Assembly: GCA_012295275.1 (NCBI GenBank)
Contig: CM022666.1
Location: 2,983,616 to 3,047,615 of the forward strand
Direction: 5' to 3'
DNA: 64,000 nucleotides
Source: Chrysomallon squamiferum
Taxonomy: Eukaryota; Mollusca; Gastropoda; Neomphalida; Peltospiridae
The notes under the pieces were generated by a model. It did no database searches and was not told the DNA's origin. It saw only the letters and a list, made by a program, of their open reading frames with translations. Of this stretch, positions 1 through 11,759 are shown piece by piece (positions within the stretch are counted from its first letter, which is position 1; each line of letters opens with the position of its first letter). Made by a program: the position numbers and the translations under genes.

Positions 1-835
1 TTATAAAAATCATGTTATTTTAATACTTTTAAAAAGTATATAGAATTTATGGATAGGTTCAAGTACATAAATCGTGGGCACAATCTCATATTATTACTCT
101 GTAATCATCTATTAAATATATTTATTGAAATGAGAGTTTAGTGTATTTTTCTTAGACATTTATTTAACTGACACTTCTGTTATAATATCCAAAGATACAT
201 ACAAGTTCAAGTACATAAATCATGGACATAATCGCTTATTATTCTGTAATTATCTATTACATATATTCATTGAAAAAAAAGTTTAATATATTTTTCTGAG
301 AAATTTATTTAACTGACACTTCTGTTTTATTATCCAAAATTACAGATAGGTTCAAGAACATAAATCATGGACATAATGGCTTATTATTCTGCAATTATCT
401 ATTACGTATATTTATTGAAATGAGTTTAGTATATTTTTCTAAGAAATTTATTTAACTGACACTTCTATTTTATTATCCAAAGTTACAGATAGGTTCAAGT
501 ACATAAATTTTATTGCTTAGTTACAAAGTCACAGAATAATATTATCTGTTAAATATATTTATTAAAATGAAGTCAATATATTGTTTTTACACATATAACT
601 GACACTTCTCTTTAATATCCAAAGTTACAGAGAGGCTCAAGTACGTATATCCTGAGCAACATTTCTGTTTATTCAGTTGCCATACCCACCAGAGTGCATA
701 TTAATATGTTAGACATGTATTAATTATACTTATGAACTTCAAAACATCTAACTTTTTTTTTTTTTTAAAGAAAACATCTGCTTAAATGCTATCTGTGATC
801 AGTAGGTTGAAGCATATAAATCATGGCACATAATC
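1..835. repeat. Diverged ~145-bp tandem satellite, runs off left edge
   Basis: About six head-to-tail copies of a unit that starts with a phrase like aggttcaagtacataaatc. The phrase recurs near 55, 203, 350, 492, 632 and (more diverged) 803, so the period is 140-150 bp, with a longer last step. Each unit also contains tgacacttctgttttat and a TATTTATTGAAATGA stretch. The copies drift gradually, as in an old local amplification. The array continues past the left edge. No reading frame is conserved between copies. Confidence 0.85.
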
Positions 836-1431
836 TGCGATTACTCATTGCCAAGCCCATGATAGATCACTATGACAGTCAAGCAGCTGCTAAATATACT
901 TAGCAACACCCTGTTAGTCATCAGTGTCTAATAGCTTATAAAATAAAAATAAAAAATAGAAAAAGAAGAATTAAATAAAAAGAAAACGAAGAGACACCAC
1001 TCCTACTTAAACCTTGTTAGTCATCGTCTGACAGATTGCAACACCAACACCAACAACAGCAGCATTGTGTAGCAAGCTGTTGGTAGTGAGATTTCTTTGT
1101 CCATCACCATCAACAACAATGTATAATTATGTCTACCTGTTTTTTTTTTTTTTTTGAAAGGGTTGCTCTATTTTGCAACATGCAATCAATCATATTTAAA
1201 GAGTCTGTCCTCAAGGAATATATATTTGTTTTGTTTTTTTCAAAAGATCAGCAGAGTTTGACTAAGCTAATAACACTAATGCACGTAATATTTAATCAAG
1301 TACATTTCTATAAAATTACACTAAGCATATGTTTTTGTTTTATTTTAGTAAAAATATATTTTCTCAAGTCACCATAAGAGTAACAGAATTTACCAAGCTT
1401 TTTCCCTAATTCACCTTAGCAAATGTGAAAC

Positions 1432-1458
1432 TGTGTGTGTATTTGTGTGTGTGTGTGT

Positions 1459-1532
<74 letters not shown>

Positions 1533-1577
1533 TTGTGTCTATGTATGTATATATACAAACACACACACACACACACT
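1432..1577. repeat. Compound microsatellite (GT)n-(CT)n-(TATG)n-(AC)n
   Basis: A GT tract to about 1462 is followed by a pure CT tract to 1530, a short TATG/TA bridge and an AC tract to 1577. GT on the left and AC on the right are complementary, so single strands could fold back over the CT core. Reading frames across it are repeat translations only. Confidence 0.95.
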
Positions 1578-2120
1578 TACACACACGAATGTTAAAACCA
1601 CCTGAACACATTACTTTCTGTAACAAACCACTTATTCTTCCCTATTTATTTTTAAACATCTACATTTCAGTGATTAATGTGTTAAACACTGAAGTTCATC
1701 TTGTAGGAAAACATCACCTGAACACTCATCACTATAAATACACTACCCGATCTCATCATCGTACTTCCAAACTCGCCTGCTCAAAGCTAATATATATTTT
1801 TCTGTATGTAAGCACACATTACCTCACAAAGCAAAATAATTACCATCTATTTTCAAGCCAATATACTGAACCAAGTCAACCCAAAAGGAAATAAATTAAT
1901 GTAATGCTGCAAACGATAAATCAATTGGTCTAACATGTACTAGATGTCACAGTATACAAATTACTACTTTCAATAAAACATACACAGAAACAGTACGATG
2001 ATGATTAACAGTCAGTCTTCATTAAAGTGCACTCACTGTGGTACAAACAATTAGGTTTAATGTGTATTATTGTCTTCCAAGTTATAGTTTAATATCTGGT
2101 AATACTTGCAGTAATCTATC

Positions 2121-2155
<35 letters not shown>

Positions 2156-3329
2156 ACTATTAGAGTTTTATTCAAATTTTTCACGTTAAGAATTTTATCA
2201 AAATTTTCCATGTAGAGTTTAATGCTTGCTAAAATGTAATTTAAAGAAGAAGAGAATATAAATCATTTTCTTCCAAGTTACAGTTTTATTTACAGTGTAT
2301 CTGTAGTGATAAAAATGCTACAGACTGGAATTTTCCTTGTTAGTTTTGTTACTGTTAAAATGTAATAGTATAAATAAAAAGAGTAAATATATTCTCCAAG
2401 TTTATAATTTAATTATTTTTGGTATGAATATTTAAGCTAAATTTGTATTGTAATCTTTCTAGTTAAAGTTTTATTTATTTATTTATTTATTTATTTATAA
2501 TTTGTTGGGTATATAATATGTAATTTAAAATACATTATCCATACTTAAAAAGGAATATTTTATAACTGATGACCAACCTTTGCTAATAACGAAGTAAACC
2601 TGATTTCCTGAAATACTCACAATGTCAAGTTGTACACATAGAAAATGAAAATGAAAAACATGTTAGATGACAGATTTTGGACATTAGCAAATAATGTATT
2701 CACTGATAATAACACTATAAAGATAAGCTTCACTTAAGTGAAAAATATTTACTGACATTCAGGTAGGAAAAACTGAATATATTTTCTTTACATACATATA
2801 ATTACACACACACACACACACATAAACACATATTATTATACACAAACACAAACACAATCATACAGATATTCCTTAAATAAATTATGTTTCACATTAATTT
2901 TAAATTTTTTCTTTGCCATTTAAGAAAACTAAATTATACGTCATTCTCAAAAATACATCTGATGTGGCTTGTATGTCTCAATGACTCAAAAAGTTGTGAT
3001 AACAGAAGTATTGGGCTGCATGGGACACTCTAACATACCACAACACTAAGTACCAACACCTGTTACATTCAGAGTTAATTTAGATTATATATTTGTTCTT
3101 CTTTTTAATTATAATTTTAGTAATGCTTTTAAATTCAATGTTGTGTTATTAAAATTAACTGTGTGATCAAGATTTTGGCATTTAACTAAATTAATTATGT
3201 TTTATATTGCTGAAATAAATCTCATTTCATGATATTGAAACAAATTACAGGTTATTTATTTTTATTTTTTTTTAATTCTTTAATTGTTTATTCATCTATT
3301 ATTTGTTATTATTTATTTATTTATTTCAT

Positions 3330-3331
3330 TA

Positions 3332-3366
<35 letters not shown>

Positions 3367-3450
3367 TATGCACTTTTTTACCTTTTCTTTTTTTTTAAAT
3401 TTATTTATTTATCTATTTATATTATTTTATTTTATTTCATCTTTTAACCA
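3330..3450. repeat. (ATT)n and (TTTA)n low-complexity block
   Basis: A run of ATT triplets near 3337-3366 is followed by imperfect TTTA/TCTA tetramers. Translation gives only isoleucine, leucine and phenylalanine runs, so no gene is called. Confidence 0.9.
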
Positions 3451-3600
3451 AATTACTTTGTTTTTCCCCCCCACCACTAAAACAAATAATCTATTCTGTT
3501 CCAGAAACCAAAACAACAATTATTTTCCTTGAAACAAATTATATTTTCTACTCCTGAAACTCGATTTATTTTCTTAAACAAATTATTAAAGTATTGTTCA

Positions 3601-4316
3601 AATGAATCATTCCCCATGTCACGAAGTTCAAGTGAATGTTCACACACTACGTGAAATTACGGCATTGATGCGGCATTGATTCCTCCATTGATTCGGTGGC
3701 AGACAGAAACTCTCCACGTCTTGCATCACTGCTTTCTTAACTATAATCCAGTCTTCGCTTTTCTGATATTCTGTTGCTATTTTGGCACCTGTGTTCATCA
3801 GACCGTGATCAGGAGAGTTAATAGGGAGAGTAAAATCTTTAGACGGTGTTTTTACGGCAGGTATTCCAGGGTGATGTCGAGATAAATGCTATTTCTTGGT
3901 GACCAGGAAAGTTTTTAAGGGAAGAATTAAATCTTAGATGATTAAGGATGGTTGTGGAGGGGGAGGTATCTTAGGGCAGTGGTAAAAAAAATTATTATTT
4001 CTTAGATGATGAACAGGAAGGTTAAAAGAAAGGTGTAGACCAATTAAATTGTACTGTTGCTATTTTTATCACATCAGGTTGATTAAGGGTGGTTATGGGG
4101 GAGGTATGGTTGGGGTAATGGTGACAAAAATTATATTTTTTTTAAATAATCAGGGAGGTTAATAAGGGTGAATTAAAAATATTAAAATAATGTTGTTGCT
4201 AAAATTTTATTATGTCACACTGATCAAGGCATGGTGGGGGTGATGGAAAAGAAATAAGGTGAAAAAAATATTTGCCAGTCGAAAAGGAAAGGATAGGAAA
4301 ATGAGACAATGAAGAT

Positions 4317-4363
<47 letters not shown>

Positions 4364-4800
4364 ACACAAGCACAAACACACACACACACACACAGACACA
4401 CACAATCAAAATCATCAATTAAGCCTATTAGCGGACACTTAGGTATTCCAGACACAACGGCCACTACAGGTCAGCATGAAGAGGACAAGACGATGTTCAG
4501 CAAGGTTGTGGGAGCAAATTACAGCTTGCGACACCGTTGCACCGATGATTGTGATCAGACAAGTAATTCAATTTGTCGCAGCAGCGTCATAATAAGTAAG
4601 TGTCAGCTCTAAAACAGGATTTTCAGCGACTCTGTTGTTCATTAGGGTGAGAAATGAGGCTGAGGGATAAGTAAATATTTCAGCCAGCAAATTAAGTGAC
4701 CAGCCTAATGAACTGACCGGCCAGAAGGAAAATGACGTTACTTTGAGATCACAGTAAGGGAAACAATTGCACAGCTTAGTTTATTTTTACACTTGAGAAA
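3601..4800. other. Complex-sequence island, candidate conserved non-coding DNA
   Basis: Unlike the surrounding repeats this stretch is mostly of normal complexity, especially 3640-3900 and 4420-4790. All frames contain stops and I see no convincing splice-bounded frame. Short regulatory-looking words include ATCAATTAAGCC, a TGACGT half-site near 4734 and AAGGGAAACAATT near 4757. Inside an otherwise repeat-filled CpG-poor region such islands are typical of enhancers, but that is inference. Confidence 0.35.
4320..4404. repeat. (AC)n microsatellite, interrupted
   Basis: Dinucleotide AC array with a few AG and AA interruptions. Confidence 0.95.
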
Positions 4801-6183
4801 GAAAATCACTGGATTGGTTTTTTCATTTGTAAACTTGCCTATTAAGTCAAGATTTGTATTGTTGTTATTATTATTTTTTTACTGTTGTAATTATTTTCTT
4901 GCTGTTAATAATTATTTTTAACATAAATTAACTATGACAGCGTGTGTGTGTGTTCTGTTATGATTTAGTTGTTTTTTTAATGTATGTATATCCCTGTCTA
5001 TATTTTGTATATATGTGTGTATGTATATTCTTGTGTATATACATGTTTTTCAGCATGTGTATAAGAGTGTCTGTGATTCAATATATGTGTGTATCTGTGT
5101 TTGTCTAATACATTACTATTACATCCCAAAAGCATAAAAGTTTCAACAATGGCAATGAGCCAGCCACACACACACACACAAAAAAAGAAAAGAAAAAAAA
5201 AACATAGAAAGAAAGAAACGAAAAAATAAATATAAATAATTAAAAAAACAAACAAACAACAAAAGAAAAACAGACAAAACCATCTCACTTACCATTACCA
5301 TTTAAAACAAAAATCAGACCAAAATTATTAACTACGGGATTAACTGACACTCAGACCTATTACATTTTTTAATAATTTTTACTCTCCATCACTGGTCTTG
5401 CAGAACTAATGACTGACAATTATTCAAAAAGCTTCAACATACAGGCCATGAAAAAAAAAATGAAATTTTTTTAATAATAACAGGACAAAGGAGTCCTTCA
5501 GGAACAGCGTAAAAACATCTCAAGAGAATAATACGATGTTTATCTTTATTCCAAAAGATATAAAAATTAGTTAGCCCAACAGAAATAGCAGACGGCTTCC
5601 TCTGGACACTAAATCCCTCTCCACAGAGCAGCAGGTAACATAATCCGAGGGAATCTGTTAGCAATTAACTTAATGCACAGGTGATGTGAGTCAGTGTTGT
5701 GTCAGGGTTGCCGATCTCTCTCTGGCTTTTGTCTTTCTCGCAGACAGGTAAGATCAAAAGGACTGGGTTAAACATGCACACAGGTGTGATGTGATTAAGA
5801 CAGGAATGAGTAAGTGAATGAATTTTTAAAAAAAAAATGTTGTTTTTTGTTGTTTTTTTAATGCAGTTTTTTTTTGTTGTAATTTTGTAAAAATGCAAGA
5901 TCTAAGAAGTTAGATGATATTTTATTTATTTTTCTCTTTTTAATTTAAATTTTTTTTGAAATTTTAAATTATTTTTTTTAATAATAAATATTTTTAAATT
6001 AAATATTTTTTGTAATAATAGTAATCTTCATCCAGTTTTTTACTTCTCTTTTTAATATGGTTCTGAGCAGAAAAAAACAGATACTTGAATTGTGTGCACA
6101 AAATTCTGGAATCACTTAGATAACTGAAGAATACAGATTACCTCAAACTGTGGACACGTAATAAAATAAAAATAATTATAAAA
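4801..6183. other. Non-coding DNA with a complex island at 5480-5790
   Basis: AT-rich simple sequence with TG and T runs. The segment 5480-5790 is of higher complexity and includes a pyrimidine-rich stretch ending in CTCGCAGACAG near 5735, which resembles a plus-strand splice acceptor. No open frame of useful length follows it, so no exon is called. Confidence 0.4.
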
Positions 6184-6189
6184 CACACA

Positions 6190-6254
<65 letters not shown>
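6184..6254. repeat. (AC)n microsatellite
   Basis: Near-perfect AC array of about 35 units with one early AA interruption. Confidence 0.95.
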
Positions 6255-6256
<2 letters not shown>

Positions 6257-6889
6257 TATCCTAATAAAGGGAAATTAATAATACAAAATACCAAATGACT
6301 GACATAGATTTGTTCTTTAAAACAGATATACATAAAATACTAATATAAATTAAACAAAAGAATCAGATAAGTTTCTACAAAAAAAGAAAAAAAAAAGAAA
6401 AGAAATTGAAAAAGAAAGGAAGAAAAGAAAAATAAAGTAACTGAAAAATAACGAATACATAAAAGAAAAATAATCACCAAGAAACAGAAAATAATCTGAA
6501 GTGAAAATATTTACAAAAATCAATAAATGAACAAACAGATACGTCATTAAATAAATAAATAAATAAATGTCGAGAGATAAACAAATTTTAAAAAGAGAAA
6601 AATTATTCCTCAATACGTTCATACAACAGAAGATCAGAAACGTGCTTCTTTTGAAGCAAATAAAAATAAATAAACAGATAAAAAACACACACACACATGT
6701 AAGACAGCATAGGAATCACCCTCATCATTGAAATGGTAATACCAACTGCAGAATGCATGGCATCCCAGAACTGCCATAATTCTCACAACATCACTGTGTA
6801 ACCAATCTCAAGTCTAAAAATAAGCAACAGACTGATTGATGCTACCATTATTCACAGAAACCTTTTCTCTCTATCACTTTTTTTTTTTT

Positions 6890-6925
<36 letters not shown>

Positions 6926-7102
6926 TTGTTGTCTCAATAAATATTTTTAGGTTGTTTTTTTTTAATTATTTATTTGATTTTTTTTTTTTTTTTTTTTTTA
7001 TATAGTTTAAGGCTATGACTATTCAGATATTTTTGTAATGGATTTCTTTTTTTTTTTCCCTTCCTTTTTTAAATTTTTTTTTATTATTTTAATTATCTAA
7101 TT

Positions 7103-7149
<47 letters not shown>

Positions 7150-7660
7150 TTAGTAACTGATAAAAACTAGTACATTTATATGTCCTTCATAATTGCACCT
7201 ATACATCAATATATTCTTTTCTTTTCTTTCTTTCTTTTTTTCTTTTTTATTGCCTCCACTATATGAGTTTTCTTTATTTTTAATTTATTTATTTATTTAT
7301 TTAATTATTATTTTTATTTTTTTATTTTTAATTGTTTTTATTTTTGGAAAAGATGAACTATATATGCTAGCTTCCTAACAAACAAACAAAAGATTCACAT
7401 GTGCTGCATTCATCAAGGCAAACGTGCCAAATGCAATCTTCCTTATAACCTTTTTTTTTTTTTTTTTTTTTTAAATCACTCCTTTAACAAAGATTCTGTA
7501 AGTTATAAATGCTTTAAAAATAACAGACTACAAAGTGCCAACAACACTCTCCTCAATTTCTTCTAGGCTTTATTTTCTCATTTCAGTGAAAAAATTAAAT
7601 TGTAACATATTCTACAGGTAGAGAGAAACTGAAATAGAATGAGAAAGAGAGTGTGTTAGA
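6255..7660. other. AT-rich non-coding DNA with poly-T and TTTA blocks
   Basis: No gene seen. It contains a large poly-T block (6879-7000), a TTTA array (7102-7151), T/C-rich sequence to about 7375 and another poly-T run near 7450-7472. A short complex patch lies at 6700-6860. Confidence 0.6.
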
Positions 7661-7667
7661 GACAGAC

Positions 7668-7707
<40 letters not shown>

Positions 7708-7746
7708 AGACAGAGGTAGTCAAAGGAAAAAAATGAAAGAGCATAA

Positions 7747-7797
<51 letters not shown>
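7661..7797. repeat. Poly-A run followed by (AC)n
   Basis: An A run at about 7670-7703 is followed after 45 bases by an AC array at 7750-7796. The poly-A has no preceding retrotransposon-like body that I can recognise. Confidence 0.9.
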
Positions 7798-7798
<1 letters not shown>

Positions 7799-7928
7799 TC
7801 ACATCTATATATAATCTTAATAAAACTGCCACCCAACATACGTAACATCAATCTAAACTAAACAGACACACCAGATTAGCAAACAGAAATTCAAACTATT
7901 CCAAGACAAATTTCTTCATCCTTTGCAG

Positions 7929-8227
7929 CTAACAACCAATTAGACAAGTGTACTTTAGTGTCAGACTACATCAACAGATCAAGCACACATTACACACTGG
8001 CTCCAGCATTTATAGCCACCTTTGGTCACAGATATAAAAAGAAAGAATACGTATCTGTAGAGCCAAGAATTAACATATCTTGTAAGTTTTATTGTGAGAA
8101 TTGCAATAAGAAAGCAATCAAAAAGGATTCTGATTGTTGTAAGGCTATCAGATTCTTCCCGTTAGCCATTGACGATTCCAAATCTGGGCTTGCCGTACAC
8201 AAAGACTCTCGGAAATGGGCAAATTAA
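7929..8227 (+). other. Possible 3'-terminal coding exon, unproven
   Basis: A good acceptor (pyrimidine-rich, TTCTTCATCCTTTGCAG) ends at 7928. From it a frame stays open for about 99 codons to a TAA at 8225-8227 without an internal ATG. The translation is not low-complexity: it has a lysine- and cysteine-rich middle (CKFYCENCNKKAIKK) and ends in RKWAN. I recognise no family. A strong internal donor-like GTAAGT lies near 8081. Frames of this length do arise by chance in this window, and the predicted gene of this region would lie on the other strand, so confidence is low. Confidence 0.2.
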
Positions 8228-8460
8228 TTTCTTTTTGGAAACCCCAGTAGATGGCTCTTAATCGCGGCAGTCGAGACAGTTTTAATAGATGTGTCACGAT
8301 GCAGTAAAATTGTGGAACAATTCCGTCATTTGATCTGTGCATCCCCAGTGCTGGCAGATTCGATCAAAGAGAACTGGGTCTATTGATGGAAAGTCTTGCA
8401 AGTCAATACGGGCTTATTAGACAAAGTCAGTCCATACCCACACCTCCATTCTCCCATGAT
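8140..8460. other. Complex island, candidate conserved non-coding element
   Basis: Normal-complexity sequence with more CpG than its neighbours and motif-like words such as GCAAATTAATT near 8218 and TTTGATC near 8331. The minus strand also has a 64-codon frame here (8148-8342), which I cannot relate to any protein. An enhancer-like element is the simplest reading. Confidence 0.35.
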
Positions 8461-8483
8461 AAACAGTACAATTGCTGTGATTG

Positions 8484-8486
<3 letters not shown>

Positions 8487-8518
<32 letters not shown>
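8487..8518. repeat. (GT)n microsatellite
   Basis: About 16 TG units, directly before the 40-bp minisatellite. Confidence 0.95.
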
Positions 8519-8519
<1 letters not shown>

Positions 8520-8549
8520 CATGTCATGATCTGTGACTTGTTTGCAACA

Positions 8550-9080
8550 TCATCTGACCCATTTGTCAAACAGCCAGTGGCCTGCAACAGACATCTGTAT
8601 GATTACAGAATGGTTTAAAAAAAATCAGTCACTGGGCCCATTTGTTAATAATACTTGTTGGTTGTCCGAAACATTCATCGGTTTTAATTGATGTGAATAA
8701 GTCATCTGACCCATTTGTCACTTCTAAATGATCTGAAAGAGTCATGTGCCCCATTTGTTGGTTCTAAATGATTTGAACCAGTCATGTGACCCATTTGTCA
8801 ATTCTAAATGATCTGAAATTGTCATGTGACCCATTTGGAAATTCACACTGGTTTATAATAGTCATCTGACACATAGGGTCAACTCTCCATTGGTTTACAA
8901 CAGTCTTCTGACCCATTTGTTATATTTGATTGGACTCCAAGAGCAATTTGACCCATTTGATAAGTCTGATTGCTTTGCGAGGGTCATCTGACCCATTTGT
9001 CATTTCTGATTGGTTTCCATGAGACATGTGATTCATTTGTCAATTCTGATTGGTTTACAAGTCAATATCATTGCAGTTGG
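8550..9080. repeat. 40-bp minisatellite, about 13 diverged copies
   Basis: The core word ATCTGACCCATTTGTCA recurs at a very regular 40-41 bp step: GAC falls near 8556, (8596 degenerate), 8635, 8708, 8748, 8788, 8828, 8868, 8909, 8950, 8990, 9030 and 9070. The second half of each unit reads like TTCTGATTGGTTTACAA on the right side and TTCTAAATGATCTGAA in the middle, so two subfamilies are visible. ATTGG, the reverse of CCAAT, repeats in the right-hand copies. No coding frame persists. Confidence 0.9.
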
Positions 9081-9700
9081 TTGTGATCTTTTGGCCTTTT
9101 CGAGCAACAAAACAAACTGGCGATGAATTCTTCAGCTCAAACAGACTTGTCAAGACACTGCTCTGTTTCAGCATGTGAAGAACAACATAATAAGCATTTG
9201 CAGAAAAACTGTCTGAAAGAAAAATGACATTTGTGGTTTCTGAAACGTTAGCATTTTTGTTGAGTAACTTTCATCCACTTATATTTCCTTTTCTTTTTAA
9301 TATTTTTTCCTTCACCAAGATCGCAGGTCAGACATTGTTTCTGAGTTTGAAGTTTTCAAACTAACCTTGGTGAAATCACTTGCTGTGACAGGTCAGTGAG
9401 AGAGATTTGTGTGACAACTGCTTGTATTTGTAAACCTTAGTCAAGTGTTGAAATGTGTGCACTGACCTTTGTAACAATGGTTTTCAGCTGTTCACCGCGA
9501 GGACATTTCAATTTATATGATGTCAGCATTTGACATCTGACATTATTTGTTAACAGTCTGTTTGGGTTTGTTATAATGTTTTTTTTATCTGTTCCCCATA
9601 TATAATAAATTTAATTAAATCAGTTTTTTTTTGTCAGTAACCTTAAAATCAGTAACATAAATTTTCTAATAATCATTTGGAAAAAAAATTAATAATAAAC
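9081..9700. other. Non-coding, moderately complex
   Basis: Mixed sequence without repeats to about 9560, then AT-rich. No frame or splice pair stands out. It may belong to the same class of islands as 8140-8460. Confidence 0.4.
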
Positions 9701-9701
9701 T

Positions 9702-9702
9702 G

Positions 9703-9763
<61 letters not shown>

Positions 9764-9767
9764 TAAT
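9702..9767. repeat. (AAT)n microsatellite
   Basis: About 20 AAT units, followed by AAAT tetramers and imperfect AAC triplets to about 9870. Confidence 0.95.
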
Positions 9768-10119
9768 AAAAAAATAACAATAATAATAAAAATACAAAAC
9801 AGACAAATAAATAAATAAATAAATGAACAACAATAACAACAGCAACAAAAGCAACAACAATAGACAAAAAAAAACGCCAAACAAAAACAGCCTCGAACTA
9901 TTTATGAGAATACCGATTTCAGGTTTAGCCAGAAGTCAAAATAGCTGCAGTAATAAAAACGGAGACTTTAATAATAGATGCAAATTGGTGAAAATTCCAT
10001 GTAAGTTATGTTCTGTAGCCTCGGGCTGTGATCCGGTATTTTCTTTTTCGTGTTTTGTGATTAAAAATAAGGTCATTATTGTCTTAAATAATGCATCAAA
10101 ACGATCTATAACAACAGCC

Positions 10120-10740
10120 AGCTGATGTACCCTGTCTCCTGTCTTGCAGTGGACCACATACAAGCACTTTGATGTATTTTCAGACCAATTTTTTCTTCTT
10201 TTTTTCTTTTTTTTTTTTCTTTTAAAATACGTAACATTTAACAAAATTGTGGCTAGCTGTGGTGTTGGGAATGACAAGCTATGTATAGATGTTTGATGTA
10301 TATGCAGATAATTTTCTTGGGAGGGGGTGTTTTTCAAAAAAAAACAAAAAAAACATTCAATATATTAAATTTGGACAAATAAATGGCTGGCTAGATATGG
10401 AATTAGTAACAACAGGCCATATATTTATATATATATATTTAGATATTTGATGTATTTGCAGAAATTATTATTTTTACTTTTATATATTTTTGAATATCAT
10501 AAATTTAAACATGTTGTGTCTAGCTGTGGAATTAGTAATGACAGGCTGTATATATGGATGTTTGATGTATTTGTGGAAATTTTTATTTTTATTTTTATTT
10601 TTTTTTATTTAAATATCTTAAATATAAACACATTGTGTAGTTAGTAATGACAGGCTGAATATAGATGTTTGATGTATTTACAGACAGTTTTATTTTTTCA
10701 AGCATCTTAAATTCAAAGGGATTGCAATTAGCTATAGACT
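10120..10740. repeat. ~110-155 bp tandem repeat, five copies
   Basis: Units share the word TTTGATGTAT (near 10168, 10290, 10446, 10560 and 10668) and a preceding GCTAGCTGTGGAATTAGTAA-like word with ATGACAGGCTG. T-rich stretches of different length inside the unit explain the variable period. The first copy contains a plus-strand acceptor-like TCTCCTGTCTTGCAG, but no exon-like frame follows. Confidence 0.8.
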
Positions 10741-11510
10741 GATTTTTAAAAAATTAAAAATTTGACCACATGCTGTCACCTGTTTATTCAAAATTACCAA
10801 CGAATGACTTCAAAATTATTTTCTAGAAGCTTCAAGAAGTTAAATATTTTTCTCTTTTTTTTTTTTTTTGTTTCTTTTTTTTTTTTTTCTCATTATTCCT
10901 TAAATACACATATAAACATAAACACACACACACACACACACACACACAATTAATGTTCATCAATACATTATATTATTATATGCTGTAAATAATTTAATTA
11001 ACAATTTAACTTGTATCAAATAACTAAAATCAGCAACATTCATAATTACCAAAATAAAATTCATCCAAAATAAAACATTGATAATGATAAACAAAAATAT
11101 TAGCCTTCCTTTTTTTGAAAAACATTAATTAACATTATTAATTATATTAATCTTTGATCTAATATCAATAATTTTTCTTTTCACAACTGTAATTTTTCTG
11201 AATATGTTGTTGTTGTTGTTGTTGTTGTTGTTTTAATTTCAGTACATTTCTGGAACTAACAACAAAAAAATAATAATTGTAGCAAAATCATTTAGCTAAC
11301 ATACCTCCATCAACTTCAATTTTTATTTCTTAATATTTTAATTCAATCATCTTTTAACAACAATTTTAATTACTCATTTCTCCACCAAATTTAAACCCAC
11401 AGAAATTTTCTTTATATTTTATTTAAAACAAAACTTCCATCAAAACATGTACAAAGTCCTACACTTGTGAGGCAGAAAAAAAATAAAAATAAAAATAAAA
11501 AATAAAACTG
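10741..11510. other. AT-rich non-coding DNA
   Basis: No gene seen. It contains T runs near 10853-10890, an AC tract (10921-10948) and a TTG tract (11202-11232). Confidence 0.6.
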
Positions 11511-11516
11511 CCATAT

Positions 11517-11575
11517 GTTTGACACACTGCAACAGTGTCAAACAAAAAAATAAAGGTCGCAAGGGTTTGCGACCT
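11517..11575. other. Two adjacent perfect hairpins
   Basis: The first hairpin is GTTTGACAC (11517-11525) with its exact complement GTGTCAAAC (11535-11543) and a 9-base loop. The second is AGGTCGCAA (11554-11562) with TTGCGACCT (11567-11575) and a 4-base loop GGGT. They are separated by a short A run. A third near-palindrome, ACCCATT-A-AATGGGT, follows at 11661-11675. The cluster sits next to a candidate exon. Confidence 0.75.
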
Positions 11576-11638
11576 CTGCATTTACATTAAATATTGTCTG
11601 AATTTCCACGCAGATAAAGGAACAATGGCTTCGTTCAC

Positions 11639-11692
11639 CTGCTTTTCCTGGTGCATGGTCACCCATTAAATGGGTTGCACGTGTAGACTGTG
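11639..11692 (-). other. Candidate 54-nt coding exon of a minus-strand gene
   Basis: On the minus strand an acceptor (CTTCAAACTTCGCAG, intron base 11693) is followed by 54 open bases and a donor GCAG|GTGAAC at 11639/11638. The open frame uses phase 1 at both ends, so the exon is symmetric, and reads QSTRATHLMGDHAPGKA. The other two frames contain stops. It lies in a complex patch inside CpG-poor DNA. I recognise no family. It has the same phase class (1-1) as the 19435-19467 candidate, so the two could be joined in frame. Confidence 0.3.
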
Positions 11693-11759
11693 CTGCGAAG
11701 TTTGAAGTTTTTAATGAAGTTGTTATAAACAGGGCTGCTAGGTAATGTGTTATTATCAC

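Larger units (their letters stand above)
836..3600. other. CpG-depleted non-coding DNA with simple repeats
   Basis: I see no gene here. The sequence is AT-rich with A and T runs, a TA tract near 2119-2142, a TTTA tract near 2470-2498, an AC tract near 2803-2822 and the ATT/TTTA low-complexity block at 3330-3450. My hand count finds three CpG in 2041-3000. A splice-like minus-strand segment near 1826-1869 was looked at but is too short and ends in a stop. Confidence 0.6.

Noticed and set aside
1411-1894. Frames of up to 153 codons on both strands across the GT/CT/AC repeat
   Set aside because: Both are translations of microsatellites; only short unrelated tails follow.
6143-6148. 6-nt minus-strand microexon (acceptor GTCCACAG, TTTGAG, donor GTAATC)
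   Set aside because: Too short to separate from chance without junction reads.
8550-9080. CRISPR-like regular repeat spacing
   Set aside because: Repeats and spacers are both related between units, copies are diverged and this is an animal genome; it is a minisatellite.
9936-10337. 133-codon minus-strand frame
   Set aside because: It overlaps the ~120-bp tandem repeat and a lysine run from simple sequence; no fitting splice sites or recognisable motif.
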